22,775 nt of DNA, from the NCBI GenBank assembly GCA_038204465.1, contig JBBRCX010000074.1, forward strand, positions 1 to 22,775, in the 5' to 3' direction. Both the position numbers and the translations under genes were made by a program. This document shows positions 6,193 to 13,717 of this stretch, one piece after another. Within the stretch, counting starts at the first letter, position 1; every line of letters begins with the position of its first letter. This DNA is from JBBRCX01 sp038204465 (GTDB lineage Bacteria; Planctomycetota; Phycisphaerae; Tepidisphaerales; Tepidisphaeraceae). The notes under the pieces are model-generated. The model ran no database searches. It saw only the letters and a list, made by a program, of their open reading frames with translations, and was not told the origin of the DNA.

Positions 6193-7611
6193 TCACTCAC
6201 ACAAGTCGAGCTCGAAACCGAAGGAACTCCCCTTGCCGACCTGGCTCTCCACGAGCATGCGGCCGTGATGCACCGTCTCGATGATGTGCTTCACCAGGGA
6301 GAGGCCCAGACCGGTGCCGTGGGCCATGCGGTTATTCGCCTCGGCCCTGTAAAACTTATCGAATACAAAAGGGAGGTCCTTGGGCGGAATCCCAACGCCG
6401 GTGTCGATTATCCGCGTGATAACCTTCTTGCGCGCCTCGTCCACCGAGGTCTGCACGGTGATCTCGCCGCCCTCCGGCGTGTACTTCACGGCGTTGGAGA
6501 GCAGGTTAAGCACGGCTTGGTAGAGCATGTCCCGATCGGCCTGCGTCTGATAAAAGACCGGCGTGAGCTGCTCGGTGAATTGGATGCTCTTCTGCCGCGC
6601 CTGAGGCGCGATCACTTCGCAGGCGTCCTTCACGACGACGGTGAGGCTCTGCGGCTGCTTGTTGATCTTCACCAGGCCGGACTCGATGCGCGAGATGTTC
6701 AGGATGTTGTCGATCAGGCGGCCGAGGCGGTTGGCCTCGTTCTGGATCACGTCGTAGAACTCGCGCTTGGTCTTCTCATCGTCGGCCTCGCCATCGATCA
6801 GCAGTTCGATGTAAGCCTTGATGCTGGCGAGCGGCGTGCGCAGCTCATGGCTCACGTTGGAGACGAAGTCGTTTTTCATCTCCGAGATTTCCTTTTCGTG
6901 CGTCATGTCGTGCATGACCGCGACGACGCCGGCAGGGGCATCGGCATCGCCGGAGACTGTCGAGAGGGTGATCTTGAAGGTGCGCGTTCCGGCACTGGTG
7001 CGGACCTGGTGCTCGACCACCCGGCGCTGCTGCCCTTCCGCCAGCCGGGCCGATCGGATCAGCTCAATCATCTTCGGGTCCTGGAGGACCTGCTCGACCG
7101 GCGAGTGCTGCACCCGCGCCAGGTCAAACTCGAAGGTGCGTGCGGCCGACTCATTGGCCAGGACCAATTCATCGAACGGATCGGTAACCAGGACGGCGTC
7201 GGAAATGCTGTAGAGGATGGCCTCGGCGTGCTGCCGCTCGGCGGTTGCGACCTTGAGCTGGATCTCCAGTTCACGTGCGCGAAGGCGCGAGTCAGCGATG
7301 CCCCGCTCGGCGGCGGCGGTGAGCTCATTCGCGGCCGCGCCGAGCTCGGCGAACCCGCCGAACGGAACGGTTACTCCCGCGGCGCCGCCTGATGCCGCGG
7401 CGGCCTTGAGCTCGCGTGCGACGATGCGGCAGCGCCGCCACATCCACACCGCGCTGCAGCTGGCGCAGACGGCGGCGCAGGTGAGCAGCGCAAAAGCGAG
7501 CCGGTGCCGAGGAGACAGCGATGCGGGCCCCGCGGCGGCGGCTGAGAGCGAGGCAACGCCGGCGCAGGTGAGCATCACTGCAAGGATGTTGAGTCGTTGG
7601 ACCTTGTGCAC
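6193..7611 (-). CDS. Membrane-bound PAS-domain sensor histidine kinase
   Basis: This 472-aa kinase has two N-terminal membrane helices (about 6-28 and 38-57) with only a short periplasmic loop. A PAS domain (about 127-239) follows, then a HisKA domain with phospho-acceptor His255 in SHELRTPLASIKAY. The HATPase domain has an N box with Asn373 (NLLSNAVKYTP), a G1 box DTGVGIP near 403, FDKFYR and a G2 box GTGLGLSL near 432. The start is a GTG preceded by GGAG at 6 nt, leading directly into the first helix. The longer open frame begins inside the TPR gene and merely reads that gene out of frame, so it was rejected. The small periplasmic loop suggests sensing through the membrane or the PAS domain. 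The next gene is its probable receiver partner. Confidence 0.93.
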   Translation of the reverse strand: MHKVQRLNILAVMLTCAGVASLSAAAAGPASLSPRHRLAFALLTCAAVCASCSAVWMWRRCRIVARELKAAAASGGAAGVTVPFGGFAELGAAANELTAAAERGIADSRLRARELEIQLKVATAERQHAEAILYSISDAVLVTDPFDELVLANESAARTFEFDLARVQHSPVEQVLQDPKMIELIRSARLAEGQQRRVVEHQVRTSAGTRTFKITLSTVSGDADAPAGVVAVMHDMTHEKEISEMKNDFVSNVSHELRTPLASIKAYIELLIDGEADDEKTKREFYDVIQNEANRLGRLIDNILNISRIESGLVKINKQPQSLTVVVKDACEVIAPQARQKSIQFTEQLTPVFYQTQADRDMLYQAVLNLLSNAVKYTPEGGEITVQTSVDEARKKVITRIIDTGVGIPPKDLPFVFDKFYRAEANNRMAHGTGLGLSLVKHIIETVHHGRMLVESQVGKGSSFGFELDLCE

Positions 7612-7650
7612 GCTCAGCTCCGCCGCATTCGCCTCCGGAAGACCGATCCT

Positions 7651-7679
7651 GCGCCGGGCATGCACATCTGTGCCCGCGC
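7651..7679 (-). promoter_or_regulatory. Intergenic hairpin between the TPR and kinase genes
   Basis: GGGCA (7656-7660) pairs with TGCCC (7671-7675). After a one-base bulge GCGC (7651-7654) pairs with GCGC (7676-7679), giving a 9-bp stem with a 10-nt loop in the 73-bp gap. It has no T-tract and may be an mRNA stability or processing element. Confidence 0.4.
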
Positions 7680-7684
7680 CCCCG

Positions 7685-8869
7685 CTATTCGCGCAGCTCC
7701 ACTCCGGCCAGCAGTTGCGAAGCCATCTGGTCACCGGGCTTGATCTTCAACGCCCTGGTGTAGCACTTGAGCGAGATGTCAGGCTTGCCCAGCTTCTCGA
7801 AGACATATCCGACCATGCACAGACTTACGGTGTCCGTGTGGTCGAGAGTCGACGCCTTGGTGAAGCTGTCGAGCGCCTCGTTCAGACGGTCCTGGCGCAG
7901 CCGGAGATACCCCACCATGAGGTGCGTCTCCTGGCGATTCGGCTCGATCGCCACCGCTTTGCGCAACGCGAGCTCGGCGCGGTTAAGGTCGCGCAGCTCC
8001 AGCGCGGTTCGGGCGAGGTTCAGCCAGATCTTCGCAGAGCCGGGATCGAGCTGGCTGGCGGTCTCAAAGCTGTAGCGCGCTTCGCGGATGCGGTTCGCCT
8101 TGAGCTGGCACTCGCCGAGGGCGGTGAACAAATCGGCGCGCTTTGCGAACGGCTCCTGCGTCACCAGACGCGAGAGGATGTCGCTCGACTCAACGTATTG
8201 CTTGTTGTAATAGAGGGCCAGCGCGAGTCTCTCGCGGTAGCTGGGATCGTCTTCGGCGAGGATGCTCGCCTGACGCAGCACGTCGACGGCCTCGGCGTAC
8301 TTGCCCTTCTGCATGAGCAGTTGCCCGACCGCATCGCGGATCGGGGCGCTGTGCTCGAAGTAAACCACTTTGTCCTGCAGGAGCGGCAGTGCCTCATCGG
8401 CCCGATTCATGGCGACCAGCGTCTCGGCTTCGGCCATCAGATACGCCAACTCCGCCGGCGCCTTCTCGCTTGCGGTGCGGTAGAAGGTCAAAGCGTCCTG
8501 GTTCTTCTGCCATCGTTGGCAGACGACGCCGCTCAAGTAATAGGCCTCGGCATCGTTGGGCGCGAACTTGCGCGCCGTCTGAAGCTCGTTTTCCGCGGCT
8601 TCCAGCTTGCCCTGCTCGATTGAGATCTTCGCCGAGAGCACGTGAAGCCTGGCGTTCTGGGGATCGAGCTTCATCGCGTCGTCAAGGGTTTGACGGCTCT
8701 TGTCGAGATTGCCGGTCTGATACTGGTCGCGCGCCAGGCTCGCCAGGACATTGGCGCGAGCGGCGTTCCATTCCTTCTTCGCCTGCTGCTTCGCATTGGG
8801 CTTGCTGCTTTGCTGGCAGCCGAACGCGAACAAGATCAACCAGGCCGTTACGCACCACTTCGATCGCAT
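7685..8869 (-). CDS. TPR-repeat lipoprotein, pilus/secretin assembly type
   Basis: This 394-aa protein starts with a lipoprotein-like signal (MRSKWCVTAWLILFAFGC). The probable lipidated cysteine is Cys18, although Phe at -2 is a weak lipobox. The rest, from about residue 35 to the end, is a run of roughly nine to ten tetratricopeptide repeats with typical spacing of W/L, G/A-Y and A positions. TPR lipoproteins such as PilF/PilW act as pilotins that help secretins reach or oligomerise in the outer membrane. The position directly after the secretin gene supports that role here, though the protein is longer than PilF (about 250 aa). The ATG is preceded by GGAG at 6 nt. Family certain, pilotin role inferred. 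Confidence 0.85.
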   Translation of the reverse strand: MRSKWCVTAWLILFAFGCQQSSKPNAKQQAKKEWNAARANVLASLARDQYQTGNLDKSRQTLDDAMKLDPQNARLHVLSAKISIEQGKLEAAENELQTARKFAPNDAEAYYLSGVVCQRWQKNQDALTFYRTASEKAPAELAYLMAEAETLVAMNRADEALPLLQDKVVYFEHSAPIRDAVGQLLMQKGKYAEAVDVLRQASILAEDDPSYRERLALALYYNKQYVESSDILSRLVTQEPFAKRADLFTALGECQLKANRIREARYSFETASQLDPGSAKIWLNLARTALELRDLNRAELALRKAVAIEPNRQETHLMVGYLRLRQDRLNEALDSFTKASTLDHTDTVSLCMVGYVFEKLGKPDISLKCYTRALKIKPGDQMASQLLAGVELRE

Positions 8870-8902
8870 GACAACTCCATTCCCAGTCGTATTCGCAAGC
8901 CC

Positions 8903-8932
8903 GGACTGGGTGAGTGGCGGCTCACCCAGTCC
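8903..8932 (-). promoter_or_regulatory. Strong intergenic hairpin between the secretin and TPR genes
   Basis: A perfect 12-bp inverted repeat (8903-8914 with 8921-8932) encloses a 6-nt loop in the 85-bp gap. No run of T follows in the direction of transcription. A stem this stable between co-transcribed genes usually adjusts relative mRNA levels by 3'-end protection or partial termination. Confidence 0.6.
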
Positions 8933-8954
8933 AGGCGATTCGATTCACGGTCAG

Positions 8955-11072
8955 TTAGTTGCGGTCGATGCTGTCCAGCGGCAGCTCGGTCACGGTTGAG
9001 GGCACGGGCTGCTCGTCCTTTTCCGGCTGATGGAGCCAGGACATGAAGGAGGAGAGGACGGAGGGCTTCGTCGTCGGCGGCTGCTTGGCCGCCGCCACTG
9101 CAAGGGCGGCAGCAGCAGCCTTCGGCGGCGCCGTGGCGGCCTGCGCAGCCGGTCGCGTTAAGGGGCCCTCATAGTTCTCGCGCTCGCCGGGTGGGATCGT
9201 CACGGGCTCGGTCGAAGGCGACGCGACGGGCGGGCGATTCTGCTCGGCCAGGATCTGCTTGCGCACGAAGTAGCGCATCGTGGTGCCGTCGGCGGCAGTA
9301 AGTTCCTGTCCGCTGACGCGGGCCTTGAGGTCGATCGCCTCGCTGAAGATCGGATTCAGGTTGGTGGCGCAGTTGAGGTGCCAGAGCGCCTTCTGCCGGT
9401 CGGGGCGGCTCTTGTTCATCTCCGCGCGGGCCTGCTCATAGCTGGTCTCCGCCAGCCGCTCGCGGCCCCAGGGCATCATGCCCTTGCGGATTCCGACGCG
9501 CAGCCGGTCCGCGTTCTTCAGCTCTTCCTCGGACGCAGCGGCGTAGGCCGGCTCGTCCTTCACGATGTGAGGCGTGAGAAGGATGATGACTTCCTCGCGC
9601 ACCGTCGTGTCGGCGCGATGGCCGAACAGCGGGCCCACGCCCGGAAGGTTGCCGAGGAACGGCACCTGTGTTCTGGTGCTCGAGGTGCTTTCGCGGAACA
9701 GACCGCCGATCACGATGGTGTGACCGTCCTTGATCATCACGTTGCTGGTCACCTGAGTGACGAACTTGTTGGGCAGGCCCTGGGCATTGACCGAGCCGCT
9801 GGAGTCCTCGGGGTGGATCTCCATGCGGATGTTGCCGTTTTCGCCCACGTAGGGACGGAAGGCGAGGCGGGTGCCGGTCTCGAGGAACTTGACGTCGTCC
9901 GCGGTGAGGGTCTCGGTGGTAACGGCGGTGCGGTAGCCCTGCTGGCTGCCGACGTGCACTTCACCCATCTGCTTGTTGAGAACCAGGACCTTGGGATTGG
10001 CGAGGACGACGGTGTCCGTGATGCCTTCGAGGGCGGAGATGAAGACGCCGATGTTGTTCTTCACGATACCGAGGCGAAGCCCCCCGCCGCCAACGGAGCC
10101 CGCGACGAAGCCGCGGTCATTGACGCCGTTCGCGGCGGCGTTGTTGATGATCTGGCCGGTGAGCGCCTGATTGAGTCCGCTGCCGCTGCCGGACGAGCTG
10201 ATGTTTGACAGGTTGGAGAAGTCGACGCCGCCCAGCGCGGTGAAGTCGATGCCGAGGTTATTGTCCTCCTGCAACGTTGCACGAAGGATGACGGCCTCAA
10301 TCAGCACCTGCTGCGGGCGCTTGTCGATCTCTTTGAGGATCTTCGCGACCTGATCGAGCTTGTCGGGGTAGTCGGTGACGACGAGCATATCCTCGGTGGC
10401 GTGGGACATGCCGCCGACGTCTTTGCCGCCGGATTCAATGCCCGCCAGCGCCGGCGTGGTGAATGAGACCTGGGAGTCGGTGCTGAGCACCGGCTTGATC
10501 ATGTTCACCGCGTTGGCCGCGGGCGTGTAGAAGAGGCGGAACACCTTGGTGCTCTGCACGCGAGAGGCCTTGTCGAGGTCCTGCATCTCCTTGTTGGTGT
10601 AGACAAAGATGAAGTTGCCCTTCTCGCGGTAGTCGTAGCCGTTGGCGTGGAGGATCGCGTCCAGGGCTTCCTTCACCGTCACGTCATAGAGATTGGCGGT
10701 GATGGTGCCGTGCACCTGGTTGCTGGCGACGATGTTCTTCTGCGACTGCAGCGAGAGCATGCGCAGCACCTCGACGAGGTTCGCCTCGTTGACGTGTATC
10801 TCTACGGTGCCGGCGTCACTGACATTGACTTGTGAGCTGGTGACGCTCTGACCTTCGCCGGGCTGGGTGTCGGCGGGCTGGGTGGCAGCGTGATCGGACG
10901 GCGCCGTCGCGGACGTGCCGAACGGGTCGGCCGCGAGCGGCTTCACCGCGTCAGGCTTTGCCCCCGTCACTTCAGTTACCGGGTCTGCCGCTCCAGCCAG
11001 GATAACCCGATCCGAATAAACGGCCGTCGCGGCCATAAAAATGAGCCCCGCGGCTTTGGTCCACTTTCGCAT
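8955..11072 (-). CDS. gspD: Outer-membrane secretin (GspD/PilQ family) with long C-terminal extension
   Basis: This 705-aa protein has a signal peptide (cleavage near residues 27-30) and a Pro/Thr/Ala-rich linker to about 80. An N0/STN-like domain (about 88-165) and an N1-type domain (about 172-255) follow. The secretin core spans about 255-505, with VLIEAVILRATLQEDNNLGIDF, a Gly/Ser-rich gate region (291-330), VLANPKVLVLN and the end motif VPFLGNLPGVGPLFGHRADTTVREEVIILLTPHIV. Secretins form the multimeric outer-membrane channel of type II secretion or type IV pili. An unusual tail of about 195 residues follows the core: a TPR-like helical part, then an Ala/Pro/Thr-rich stretch and a short conserved-looking end. 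The ATG has a GAGGA site 7 nt upstream. Seven to eight N-domain repeats of large GspD proteins are not present. Confidence 0.95.
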   Translation of the reverse strand: MRKWTKAAGLIFMAATAVYSDRVILAGAADPVTEVTGAKPDAVKPLAADPFGTSATAPSDHAATQPADTQPGEGQSVTSSQVNVSDAGTVEIHVNEANLVEVLRMLSLQSQKNIVASNQVHGTITANLYDVTVKEALDAILHANGYDYREKGNFIFVYTNKEMQDLDKASRVQSTKVFRLFYTPAANAVNMIKPVLSTDSQVSFTTPALAGIESGGKDVGGMSHATEDMLVVTDYPDKLDQVAKILKEIDKRPQQVLIEAVILRATLQEDNNLGIDFTALGGVDFSNLSNISSSGSGSGLNQALTGQIINNAAANGVNDRGFVAGSVGGGGLRLGIVKNNIGVFISALEGITDTVVLANPKVLVLNKQMGEVHVGSQQGYRTAVTTETLTADDVKFLETGTRLAFRPYVGENGNIRMEIHPEDSSGSVNAQGLPNKFVTQVTSNVMIKDGHTIVIGGLFRESTSSTRTQVPFLGNLPGVGPLFGHRADTTVREEVIILLTPHIVKDEPAYAAASEEELKNADRLRVGIRKGMMPWGRERLAETSYEQARAEMNKSRPDRQKALWHLNCATNLNPIFSEAIDLKARVSGQELTAADGTTMRYFVRKQILAEQNRPPVASPSTEPVTIPPGERENYEGPLTRPAAQAATAPPKAAAAALAVAAAKQPPTTKPSVLSSFMSWLHQPEKDEQPVPSTVTELPLDSIDRN

Positions 11073-11471
11073 GATGAATCCTCGTCTCGCATGCGGCTCA
11101 CGCTCCGCAGTTCTGGGCCGAATCGAGATGACTCGCCGCGAACCGTCAAAGCTCGAACCGCAAACGTCTCTCCGGGCATCGTCGGTGTTACCGGGAATCT
11201 CGAGCAGGATGCCCTTGCGCTCGCGATGACCCGCCGCGCCTGACTTGAGGCACGGAACCACACGACGACGTCGCCTTCCCTTCGGACCTGCCGGGACCGG
11301 ACCGGGTGGCCCGCGAACCCGTCAGGGCAGGCATACTGGCGAGCCTGCCGGAGCAGCGGATGGGAACCTGTTGCTCCCAAGTACCATCGGCTTGGCGAGG
11401 GTCCGACTTTCGTGCCCCTTCAATGGCCGCTGAGAAGGAATTCGGACGTGAAGCGGCCATCGCGCCAGCGG
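11073..11471 (-). other. Gene-poor 399-bp gap between the PilN-like stub and the secretin gene
   Basis: No protein in this stretch looks genuine. The longest minus-strand frame is low-complexity, rich in Arg/Ser/Ala, without a ribosome site or any PilN/PilO-like feature. The position is where the periplasmic part of PilN, PilO and PilP would be expected in a type IV pilus operon. The gap holds the imperfect hairpin 11350-11379, which shares its arm sequences with the hairpin at 3984-4005. Confidence 0.6.
11350..11377 (-). repeat. Inverted repeat sharing arms with the 3984-4005 hairpin
   Basis: GGAGCA (11350-11355) pairs with TGCTCC (11372-11377). The longer arms GGAGCAGCG and TTGCTCCCA are the same as those flanking the loop at 3986-4005, with a longer spacer here. 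Two copies in the same operon suggest a small dispersed palindromic element. Confidence 0.4.
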
Positions 11472-11594
11472 CTAGTTCAGCGCCCACAGGAGCGCGCAAA
11501 CGGTTGCTGCGGCCCCGATAATCAGCAAGCGGCGCACGCGCATCATCTGGCGCGAGCGCGGGTACCAATCCGGCAAAAACTCGAGTTCAAGCAC
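11472..11594 (-). CDS. PilN-like 40-aa membrane microprotein (truncated PilN)
   Basis: This short frame starts at a GTG overlapping the pilM stop by 8 bases (GTGCTTGA), the arrangement expected of a translationally coupled pilN. The product begins MLELEFLPDWYPRSRQ, like the cytoplasmic N-terminus of PilN (a short beta strand, LLP, then basic residues). It has a basic MRVRR stretch and one hydrophobic helix (LLIIGAAATVCALLWAL) and then stops at TAG. PilN proteins are normally about 180-220 aa, with a periplasmic ferredoxin-like domain; their N-terminal tail inserts into a groove on PilM. Here only the PilM-binding tail and membrane helix would remain. No continuation is found in the other frames downstream. 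It may be a remnant or a genuine PilM membrane anchor. Confidence 0.6.
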   Translation of the reverse strand: MLELEFLPDWYPRSRQMMRVRRLLIIGAAATVCALLWALN

Positions 11595-12747
11595 CCGCCA
11601 CCCCCATTGAGTTCAGTTCGATTGCAAGCGGAAACTCCGCCGCAGTCGGCACGACCGGCGCAGCTTCCGGACGAGGCGATTGCCAAAGCGCCAGCCCGTA
11701 GGCGACGCCCCATCCGCCCAGGATGTCCGACCGCTCGGGCGCGACGACCTGCGGGCAATCCAGCAACGAGGCAACGTGCTCCGGCTCAGCCGGGATGCCC
11801 AGGGCCGCGGTGAGAAGCCGCTGCAGGAGCGGATCGTCAGACTCACCGCCGAGCAGGCTTGCGCGCTGCGGCCGAGCACCGCGGAAGGTTACGCAGTAGT
11901 ACTGCGCGCACAGCCCGACCTCGCGCGCCAATTCCTCCAGCAGCTCGCGTGTCGCATCGTTCACCGCCTTGGCCACCGAATCGAGCCGCTCCCCGCGGGC
12001 TGATAGTGCCATTCGGCGGCGCAGCTGCCGCGCCTCGTCACCGGTGACGCTCAGCCGCCTGCTCAGCGCCTCATGCACGTGGCTGCTGCCGATGCCGATC
12101 GACTTGATAAAGCGGATCGAGCTGCCCTTCCCGATGATCACCTGGCTGGACTGGGAGCCAACGTCGACAAGCATGCGTATCGCGGACGCGCTGTCGGTCC
12201 CCTCGCCCAGCGACGCAACGGCTCGGTACGCGGCGAGCGGCGCGATTTGCAGCGAAAGCACATCCGCACCGGTCGCGTCGAAGGCTCGAAGGAAGCGGGC
12301 AACGTCCGCATTGCGCGCCGCGGCGACGATTACTTCATCGAGCATGCGGCTGCCTTGCCGCACGCGTCCCGCGCGAATAAAGCGCAGCGAGCAGTCGTTC
12401 AGATCCAGGGGGAAGATCGACTGCGCCTCGGCGCGGATCGCCGCCTCCGATTCGGCTTCCGGGACCGGATCCATGCGCAACGGCTTGATCTGCACGAGCT
12501 CGCGGGGAAGGGCCGCGGCGATCTGCCGCCCCTTGAACTGGCCGCTGCTCAGTACAGGGCGCAACTGTTCCGCCAGCGCGTCGAGCCGGTCGCACGCATT
12601 CAGCCGTGCGCCTTGCGGCAGTTGAAGCCTGGCGGCGGCATGAACCTGCACACTGCCGCAGTCAGCGCCCAATTGCAGGAGCTTGACCGCGTCGGCGCCA
12701 ACATCGACGCCGATCGGCCGAGGTTGTCGCCGAGTCAGACCGAACAT
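11587..12747 (-). CDS. pilM: PilM-like actin-fold pilus assembly ATPase
   Basis: This 386-aa cytoplasmic protein has the PilM/FtsA-type actin-like fold. The first phosphate loop is PIGVDVGADAVKLLQL (about 11-26). The PRELVQIKPLRMDPVPEAE stretch near 110 is typical of PilM. The second phosphate loop is MLVDVGSQSSQVIIGKG (about 208-224), and an adenosine-type loop ASLLGGESDDPLL lies near 315. PilM sits at the inner membrane, binds ATP and the N-terminal tail of PilN, and links the motor to the PilN/PilO/PilP bridge. The ATG lies 10 bp after the stop of the prepilin gene without a clear ribosome site, so translation is probably coupled. The longer open frame upstream overlaps the prepilin gene and was discarded. 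The 3' end overlaps the PilN-like frame. Confidence 0.92.
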   Translation of the reverse strand: MFGLTRRQPRPIGVDVGADAVKLLQLGADCGSVQVHAAARLQLPQGARLNACDRLDALAEQLRPVLSSGQFKGRQIAAALPRELVQIKPLRMDPVPEAESEAAIRAEAQSIFPLDLNDCSLRFIRAGRVRQGSRMLDEVIVAAARNADVARFLRAFDATGADVLSLQIAPLAAYRAVASLGEGTDSASAIRMLVDVGSQSSQVIIGKGSSIRFIKSIGIGSSHVHEALSRRLSVTGDEARQLRRRMALSARGERLDSVAKAVNDATRELLEELAREVGLCAQYYCVTFRGARPQRASLLGGESDDPLLQRLLTAALGIPAEPEHVASLLDCPQVVAPERSDILGGWGVAYGLALWQSPRPEAAPVVPTAAEFPLAIELNSMGVAGA

Positions 12748-12757
12748 GGTTTTGCTG

Positions 12758-13306
12758 TTAAAGGGCCTGCAACTCGCCGCTGAACGGCGAGACGGTGACT
12801 GAAAGGGTGAAGGCGCCGGACTTGAGCGTGATGGTGCCCGCGTTGAGGGGAGTGCGGGCGGCGGTGGCGGCGTTATAGGAATACGGAACGCCCAACTCAT
12901 CGAAGGCGATCACAGGCTGGCCGTCGAAATCGGCGCTGTTGATCGTCACTACCTTGAGCGAATCGTTCCGGCCGGCTCCAACCTGAACCAGGTATGGACC
13001 CTTATCGACCGGATGCGTGATCCTGGTGACGGGGGACATCGAGTCCAACACATCGTAGGTGCCGGCGGCGACGTCAAAGCGGACGTAGTGAACCTTCTGC
13101 ATCGCGATCGACCGGTCCTGGGCATACGCCAGGTCTGCCATGATCACCCGCGCCATGGCGGCGGCCTTCAAATCATCACGCGTGCTGATTTGCGGAACGA
13201 TGACCGCGGATGCAATCCCCAGGATGACGATCACCCCCAGGATCTCGATCAGAGTGAAACCGGCACGACGGTCGGCTCCAGGACGGTTGGTTACGGCGTA
13301 CGGCAT
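12758..13306 (-). CDS. GspH/FimT-type prepilin (minor pseudopilin)
   Basis: This 182-aa protein has a type IV prepilin signal: RRAG|FTLIEILGV with cleavage after Gly16, Phe at +1 and the essential Glu at +5 (Glu21). A hydrophobic helix runs to about residue 38, ending in IVPQIS. The globular domain has the MARVIMADLAYAQDRSIAMQKVHYVRFD helix-strand pattern typical of GspH-like minor pseudopilins. Such subunits are processed by a PilD/GspO peptidase, which is not in the window, and form the tip or part of the pilus. The ATG has GGAG 7 nt upstream. It lies between the small exported protein and pilM. Confidence 0.93.
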   Translation of the reverse strand: MPYAVTNRPGADRRAGFTLIEILGVIVILGIASAVIVPQISTRDDLKAAAMARVIMADLAYAQDRSIAMQKVHYVRFDVAAGTYDVLDSMSPVTRITHPVDKGPYLVQVGAGRNDSLKVVTINSADFDGQPVIAFDELGVPYSYNAATAARTPLNAGTITLKSGAFTLSVTVSPFSGELQAL

Positions 13307-13324
13307 GACAGGCTCCGGTTGTTC

Positions 13325-13365
13325 GCGCAGCGGCCGTGAAACTTACTCGTGCAATGGCCCTGCGC
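13325..13365 (-). promoter_or_regulatory. Imperfect hairpin upstream of the GspH-like gene
   Basis: GCGCA (13325-13329) pairs with TGCGC (13361-13365), and GGCC (13332-13335) with GGCC (13356-13359). This leaves a small internal loop and a 20-nt apical loop. It fills most of the 70-bp gap between the 84-aa gene and the prepilin gene. Confidence 0.35.
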
Positions 13366-13376
13366 GCCCGGCCCAA

Positions 13377-13631
13377 TTATTTGGCCGGTGCTCCCTTGGC
13401 CTCATCGGACTTCGCGGCGACCACCTGAAGCTTTCCGCTCTCTAAAAGTCCGATCAAACGGTCCATCTTGCCATTGAGGGTCTTGAGCTCATCCACCATC
13501 GCGAGCTGCCGGGCCCCCGGATCGCTCACCTCGGCGCGGGCGGCGCTCAATCCCGGCTGGCCGAGCCACTGACCGGCGAGCGTGATGATCTGCAGGACCA
13601 GGACTGCGCTGAGCATCTTCGTGGTGTTCAT
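13377..13631 (-). CDS. Small exported protein of unknown function in the pilus operon
   Basis: This 84-aa protein begins MNTTKMLSAVLVLQIITLAGQW, a Sec-type signal or single membrane anchor (about 5-20), with possible cleavage after SAARA near residue 32. The middle, LAMVDELKTLNGKMDRLIGLLESGKLQV (about 43-70), has a heptad-like pattern fitting a short coiled coil, and the tail is charged. I do not recognise a named family. The ATG has GGAG at 8 nt. The open frame extends much further upstream, but that part overlaps the pilin gene and its 3' hairpins. Its place between the pilin and the GspH-like prepilin suggests an accessory periplasmic factor for pilus assembly; that is inference. Confidence 0.75.
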   Translation of the reverse strand: MNTTKMLSAVLVLQIITLAGQWLGQPGLSAARAEVSDPGARQLAMVDELKTLNGKMDRLIGLLESGKLQVVAAKSDEAKGAPAK

Positions 13632-13717
13632 ACGTCTGCTCCGATGAATTCGAGAGAACCTCGTCCACGCGTTTGGGCGAAAACTGCGAAACGTCGTCCC
13701 CCCATGAAAGCCGGAAC

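Noticed and set aside
3997..7392. Very long plus-strand open frame (1131 codons) opposite the HD-GYP, receiver and kinase genes
   Set aside because: It is antisense to three well-recognised genes, its product is low-complexity (rich in Glu/Ala/Gly/Arg/Leu) with no domain, and such mirror frames are expected in GC-rich DNA.
7612..7734. Upstream ATG extension of the histidine kinase
   Set aside because: The extra residues are the end of the TPR gene read in another frame; a GTG with a good ribosome site leads directly into the first membrane helix.
11188..11568. 126-codon minus-strand frame between the PilN-like stub and the secretin gene
   Set aside because: Checked as a possible rest of PilN or PilO, but it has no membrane helix or coiled coil, is low-complexity and lacks a ribosome site.
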